Positions 5,935-7,269 of a DNA stretch of 7,269 nt are shown here, in pieces; position 1 is the first letter of the stretch; each line of letters starts with the position of its first letter. The stretch comes from Pararoseburia sp963661325 (lineage in GTDB: Bacteria > Bacillota > Clostridia > Lachnospirales > Lachnospiraceae): contig CAVLBP010000115.1 in assembly GCA_963661325.1 (NCBI GenBank), positions 1 to 7,269 on the forward strand. The letters are read 5' to 3'. Below the pieces are notes generated by a model. The model saw only the letters and a program-made list of their open reading frames with translations. It was not told the origin of the DNA and made no database searches. The position numbers and the translations under genes were made by a program.

Positions 5935-5973
5935 GCCTCTAATTAGATGATTCTAGTTAGGGGCTTATTTTTT
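5935..5973 (+). terminator. T-box-controlled terminator upstream of leuS
   Basis: GCCTCTAATTAGA (5935-5947) pairs over all 13 positions with TCTAGTTAGGGGC (5952-5964) around a TGAT loop, followed by TTATTTTTT (5965-5973). Its first six bases also form part of the antiterminator, so the two structures exclude each other. The leuS Shine-Dalgarno AGGAGG (5974-5979) starts directly after the T-run. Confidence 0.93.
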
Positions 5974-5987
5974 AGGAGGAAAAGAAA

Positions 5988-7269
5988 ATGTCAAAACCTT
6001 ATAATCACAAAGTCGTAGAGAAGAAATGGCAGAAGGTCTGGGATGATGAGAAGGCTTTCGCCGCAACAGATGATTATTCAAAACCAAAATATTATGCATT
6101 GGTGGAGTTCCCATATCCATCCGGACAGGGACTTCATGTAGGCCATCCGAGACCATATACCGCATTAGATATTGTGGCAAGAAAAAGAAGAATGCAGGGA
6201 TACAATGTACTTTATCCGATGGGATGGGATGCATTCGGACTTCCAACCGAAAACTATGCCATCAAAAATAAAGTACATCCAAAGATCGTGACTGCAAACA
6301 ATGTGGCACATTTTAAGGATCAGTTACATTCCCTTGGATATTCTTTTGACTGGGACAGAGAGATCAACACAACAGATCCAAATTATTACAAATGGACACA
6401 GTGGATCTTCTTAAAATTATTCAAAGCCGGACTGGCTTACAAGAAAGAGATGCCGATCAACTGGTGTACTTCTTGTAAAGTAGGTCTTGCCAACGAGGAA
6501 GTTGTCAACGGACGCTGTGAGAGATGCGGTTCTGAGGTTGTCCGCAAGGTAAAGAGCGAGTGGATGCTTAAGATCACAGAATACGCTGACAAATTGATCG
6601 AAGGATTAAATGATGTCGACTATATTGAGCGTGTCAAAGTATCCCAGAAGAACTGGATCGGCAAATCGACCGGAGCAGAAGTTGACTTTTCTATCAAGGG
6701 AAAAGAAGACAAACTCCGCATTTATACAACAAGATGTGATACTTTATTCGGTGTTACTTATATGGTAGTATCTCCGGAACACCCATATCTTGACAAATAT
6801 AAGGCAGAGATCAAAAACTGGTCTGAGATTGAAGCATACCGTGAAGCAGCTTCCAAGAAATCAGATTTTGAACGTGCAGAACTTGCAAAAGATAAGACAG
6901 GTGTTCAGATTGACGGTCTTGTTGCCGTAAACCCTGTCAATGGAAAAGAAGTGCCGATCTGGGTTTCTGATTATGTATTGATGAGTTACGGAACAGGAGC
7001 CATTATGGCGGTTCCGGCACATGATGAGAGAGACTGGGAATTTGCAAAGAAATTCAATCTTCCGATCATTCAGGTGGTTGCTAAAAATGGCGAGCCTGTT
7101 GATGTCAATGAGGCAGCATTTACAGATGTTGCGACCGGAGTTTTGATCAATTCCGATTTCTTAAACGGATTGGAAGTAAAAGATGCAAAAGAAAAGATGA
7201 TCTCTTACTTAGAGGAAAAAGGAATCGGTACTGCAAAGACAAACTACAAATTACGTGACTGGGTATTCT
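5988..7269 (+). CDS. leuS: Leucyl-tRNA synthetase, N-terminal half (truncated by window end)
   Basis: Charges tRNA-Leu with leucine in the cytoplasm. The reading frame is open for 427 codons to the window edge, roughly half of a normal LeuS. Recognisable parts are FPYPSGQGLHVGHPRPYTA, with the HIGH-type ATP motif HVGH at 50-53; PMGWDAFGLPTENYA (77-91); and a zinc-finger-like cysteine set C160, C163, C177, C180. The CP1 editing domain has TTRCDTLFG (247-255) and GTGAIMAVPAHDERD (335-349), including the conserved editing aspartate, here D346. The catalytic KMSKS motif is beyond the window. Two positions differ from what I know as common in LeuS: HPRPYTALD instead of HPLGYTATD, and TTRCD instead of TTRPD. 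Both are probably lineage features. The start is ATG 5988 with AGGAGG 8 nt upstream. Expression is controlled by the T-box terminator just before it. Confidence 0.97.
   Translation, partial: MSKPYNHKVVEKKWQKVWDDEKAFAATDDYSKPKYYALVEFPYPSGQGLHVGHPRPYTALDIVARKRRMQGYNVLYPMGWDAFGLPTENYAIKNKVHPKIVTANNVAHFKDQLHSLGYSFDWDREINTTDPNYYKWTQWIFLKLFKAGLAYKKEMPINWCTSCKVGLANEEVVNGRCERCGSEVVRKVKSEWMLKITEYADKLIEGLNDVDYIERVKVSQKNWIGKSTGAEVDFSIKGKEDKLRIYTTRCDTLFGVTYMVVSPEHPYLDKYKAEIKNWSEIEAYREAASKKSDFERAELAKDKTGVQIDGLVAVNPVNGKEVPIWVSDYVLMSYGTGAIMAVPAHDERDWEFAKKFNLPIIQVVAKNGEPVDVNEAAFTDVATGVLINSDFLNGLEVKDAKEKMISYLEEKGIGTAKTNYKLRDWVF

Larger units (their letters stand above)
5830..5973 (+). promoter_or_regulatory. 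T-box riboswitch leader of leuS (compact; Stem I not recognisable)
   Basis: T-box leaders sense uncharged tRNA and permit transcription of the downstream gene. The core here is AGAGTGGTACCACGG (5907-5921). AGAG (5907-5910) pairs with CTCT (5937-5940) and CGGAGTA (5919-5925) with TACTTCG (5929-5935), forming the antiterminator. The bulge begins TGGT (5911-5914), which can pair with an ACCA tRNA end and so fits a tRNA with discriminator A, as tRNA-Leu has. The competing terminator starts at 5935. A small Stem III is possible at 5887-5901 (GTAT/ATAC). Only about 77 nt separate the predicted start from the T-box sequence, and they hold one near-perfect hairpin (5834-5865). The long Stem I with AG bulge and distal loops is not visible, so the tRNA specifier cannot be assigned. 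Leucine specificity is inferred from leuS and the ACCA match. Confidence 0.85.

Noticed and set aside
1..7269. Mobile elements, CRISPR arrays, toxin-antitoxin or defence genes
   Set aside because: I looked for transposase or integrase motifs, regularly spaced repeats and small paired genes and saw none; apart from the left end and the regulatory regions, this is ordinary core-metabolism sequence.

Overview
The window looks like a chromosomal segment of an anaerobic Bacillota, most likely a Lachnospiraceae-type Clostridia. The reasons are the T-box-controlled leuS, strong AGGAGG-type ribosome binding sites, the type I-beta DAHP synthase followed by an ACT-domain prephenate dehydrogenase and a class II EPSP synthase, a small SEC-C protein and an InlB-repeat surface protein. 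The assignment is from pattern recognition and was not checked against a database.

Layout from left to right. Positions 1-309 hold no convincing gene. They look like the 3' part of a structured RNA: several hairpins, then a strikingly C-rich tract, then an intrinsic terminator. Next comes a SEC-C zinc-motif protein (366-875, +). A long hairpin at 887-936 separates it from the convergent aromatic operon and can terminate both strands. That operon runs leftward in the order aroF (DAHP synthase), tyrA (prephenate dehydrogenase with ACT domain), aroA (EPSP synthase), with 18-nt gaps. Its sigma-A-like promoter is at 4411-4439, and a perfect 9+9 bp dyad abuts the -35 box.

Divergently, 4508-5737 (+) encodes a secreted or membrane-anchored protein with one Listeria-Bacteroides (InlB B) repeat and a probable beta-propeller. 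A strong extended -10 promoter at 5796-5823 then drives a leucyl-tRNA synthetase gene (5988 to the window edge, truncated). Its leader contains a clear T-box antiterminator/terminator switch, but the space for the tRNA-reading Stem I is unusually small.

How the genes work together: AroF makes the first committed intermediate of the shikimate pathway, AroA makes EPSP, and TyrA commits prephenate to tyrosine. AroF and TyrA both carry small ligand-binding regulatory domains, so the operon appears to combine a promoter-level operator with feedback at entry and at the tyrosine branch. leuS is separately controlled by uncharged tRNA-Leu.

The least explained parts are the C-rich RNA at the left end, the dyad in the aro promoter region, and the compact leuS T-box leader.
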